Both the position numbers and the translations under genes were made by a program. This document shows, piece by piece, positions 62,823 to 64,000 of a stretch of 64,000 nt of DNA. The notes beneath the pieces were generated by a model. That model saw nothing but the letters and a program-made list of their open reading frames with translations, did not search any database and was not told the origin of the DNA. Positions within the stretch are counted from its first letter, which is position 1; each line of letters opens with the position of its first letter. This stretch comes from Legionella sp. (GTDB taxonomy: Bacteria; Pseudomonadota; Gammaproteobacteria; Legionellales; Legionellaceae): contig JARLJR010000124.1 in assembly GCA_031291095.1 (NCBI GenBank), positions 26,894 to 90,893 on the forward strand, read 5' to 3'.

Positions 62823-63749
62823 ATGGGACTGTTTAACTATTTTTTTGGGTCTCAAAGACCCACCATCACCCATACCGGCTCAGATAATGTCGAGTTAGAT
62901 GAGATTGCAAATGACACCAACTTCTTTCGACAAGACAGTGGTTCAACTACCATTAGGGGATCAGTAGGATACAATGTCAAAATAAATATTTCTGAACAAA
63001 GCAATGTAGTTATCAGTGGAACTATCGGTGACAAATGCCAGATTCTCAAAGATGGCGACGGGACATTGACGATTGATGGTGATGTAAAAAGAGATTTAAA
63101 ATTAACCGTTTATGGTCAAGGAAAAGTATATTTTACACGCCGACCCCATGACGATGTCATAAAATCCATCCATAGAGTCAGTGTTACTGCTGAGATCTAT
63201 TGTGAAGGTGTGCTTCTGCCAGCACCTAGCCCAAGCTATACCCATCATAATATGGGGCGGTTTATCCCTGAAACACGAGTTGTTGAACGGGTTGTCGAGC
63301 GGATTGTTGTGCGAAATGTGCCTGTGGCCGCTTCTTCATCTTCGCAGCAAGCTCCTGTTGCAGATCAATATACAGAACATACTCAAGCCTATATTGATGG
63401 ATTCCATCGGGCAAATCCTGAATCAATCGCTGCTCGTGTCGAAAAATTGGGTAAGTTAAGCACCGAAGAAGAGGAGTTGCTTGAAGAGTTTATCGATCCC
63501 ATCATGAAATATTATTTCAGTGATATTCCGGTTGGGTATAAAGAAGCCTATTATGACCTGTCTACTTTGAATCTACTAGATAAGGATCCTATTACCAAAA
63601 AGCCTATAAAGCTATCAGACATTCAAGCAGGTCGAAAATTATTAGAAAAGTTTGAAGTGGTCATGGCTAAGATCCAATCAAACCGCCAGAAAGCCATTGC
63701 GAATTCTGAACCAGTGGAAGAGGAATCTAGCGTTAGTCCATCAATGTAG
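62823..63749 (+). CDS. Beta-rich protein with a U-box-like C-terminal region, effector candidate
   Basis: The N-terminal 135 residues are strand repeats (TTIRGSVGYNVKINISE, NVVISGTIGDKCQI, GTLTIDGDVKRDLKLTV) consistent with a beta-solenoid. After an Arg/Val-rich linker, residues about 215-270 read EEFIDPIMKYYFSDIPVG, then EAYYDLSTLNLLDKDPITKKPI, which follows the U-box spacing (DPIM...M.DPV...YD...L...DP.T..P). The tail is acidic (EPVEEESSVSPSM). TAAGGAG lies just upstream of the ATG. U-box E3 ligases are known Legionella effectors; the match here is weak and needs a profile comparison. Confidence 0.6.
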   Translation: MGLFNYFFGSQRPTITHTGSDNVELDEIANDTNFFRQDSGSTTIRGSVGYNVKINISEQSNVVISGTIGDKCQILKDGDGTLTIDGDVKRDLKLTVYGQGKVYFTRRPHDDVIKSIHRVSVTAEIYCEGVLLPAPSPSYTHHNMGRFIPETRVVERVVERIVVRNVPVAASSSSQQAPVADQYTEHTQAYIDGFHRANPESIAARVEKLGKLSTEEEELLEEFIDPIMKYYFSDIPVGYKEAYYDLSTLNLLDKDPITKKPIKLSDIQAGRKLLEKFEVVMAKIQSNRQKAIANSEPVEEESSVSPSM

Positions 63750-63893
63750 GTTTCTGTAGGTTGGGCCCATGGCCCATAGCCGTCAAGCTAAGCCCAGATA
63801 TTTTTACAATAAGGTATTGAATTATCAAGAAAAAAAGCTAGATTTCCCTTTTAAATTTTTTCCTGGCGGGAAATAAAAAGAAAAAGGGACTCT

Positions 63894-64000
63894 ATGCTCG
63901 CTGCTAACTTATCAAATATTCCGAAAAAAATCTTTAACTTTTTAAACAAAGAAGCGCACGCACTTGGAAAACACTATGGATTTACCCAACGCAACTCCAA
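63894..64000 (+). CDS. 5' end of a probable IS4-type transposase
   Basis: An ATG preceded by AAAGGGAC opens a frame to the right edge, encoding MLAANLSNIPKKIFNFLNKE followed by AHALGKHYGFTQRNS. The A-x-x-L-G-x-x-x-G-F-x-x-R pattern resembles the N-terminus of IS4-family transposases. The upstream 63750-63893 region, with GGGCCCATGGCCCATAGCCG, may hold the element's left end. Too short for certainty. Confidence 0.5.
   Translation, partial: MLAANLSNIPKKIFNFLNKEAHALGKHYGFTQRNS

Overview
The window reads as a chromosomal segment of a Legionella species, probably not L. pneumophila itself. It is AT-rich and mixes conserved gammaproteobacterial housekeeping genes (rpsB-tsf-pyrH-frr, ubiG, putA, aceBA, an ast arginine-catabolism operon) with many large proteins that carry eukaryotic-type or host-directed domains: SH2 + U-box, ankyrin repeats, patatin, ADP-ribosyltransferase, a TcdA/TcdB-like glycosyltransferase, a CX5R phosphatase-like motif, SGNH and class 3 lipases. 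That mix is typical of Dot/Icm effector repertoires. No Dot/Icm machinery gene lies in the window, so effector calls are inferences from domain type, acidic C-termini and context. The species cannot be fixed from the sequence alone.

Layout. 1-4.4 kb: end of a papain-like peptidase, a DUF1415 protein, a small membrane protein, a membrane-anchored cNMP-binding-domain protein, a histidine-rich peptide and a vWA protein. 4.5-9.1 kb: HAD-like protein, class 3 lipase and SGNH/GDSL lipase. 9.2-19 kb: glutaminase, ilvE, an ankyrin protein, an MFS transporter divergent from an Lrp regulator, arylamine N-acetyltransferase, aldehyde dehydrogenase and a TANGO2/NRDE protein. 19-21.3 kb: two divergent paralogues with a His-Gly/Cys signature resembling clan CD peptidases. 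21.3-27.7 kb: lldD, aceA, aceB and three envelope or secreted proteins. 27.7-34.4 kb: four consecutive effector-like genes (SH2-U-box, patatin, ADP-ribosyltransferase, TPR/NLS protein). 34.6-42.6 kb: small enzymes, putA, an L,D-transpeptidase, an RsmY/RsmZ-like small RNA with an upstream LetA box, and a ProQ/FinO-domain protein. 42.7-47.5 kb: ubiG, a degenerate uracil-DNA-glycosylase-like protein, a CX5R-motif protein and a coiled-coil membrane protein. 47.7-53.5 kb: M20 hydrolase-astA-astD-astB-spermidine-synthase-like operon. 53.6-57.6 kb: AlkA-type glycosylase and rpsB-tsf-pyrH-frr, with two facing DnaA boxes between them. 57.8-64 kb: a glycosyltransferase-like effector candidate, a TPP riboswitch with tenA, a small secreted peptide, an alpha/beta hydrolase, an L,D-transpeptidase lipoprotein, a beta-rich protein with a U-box-like tail, and the start of a probable transposase.

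The metabolic genes fit the amino-acid-based carbon economy of Legionella: glutaminase, PutA, the ast operon and IlvE feed amino acids into central metabolism, and AceB/AceA supply the glyoxylate shunt. Two families of short palindromes (core GGTTGC-tt-GCAACC, and ACCGCGG-cttga-CCGCGGT) recur at 3' ends of genes throughout the window. No tRNA, rRNA or CRISPR array was seen.
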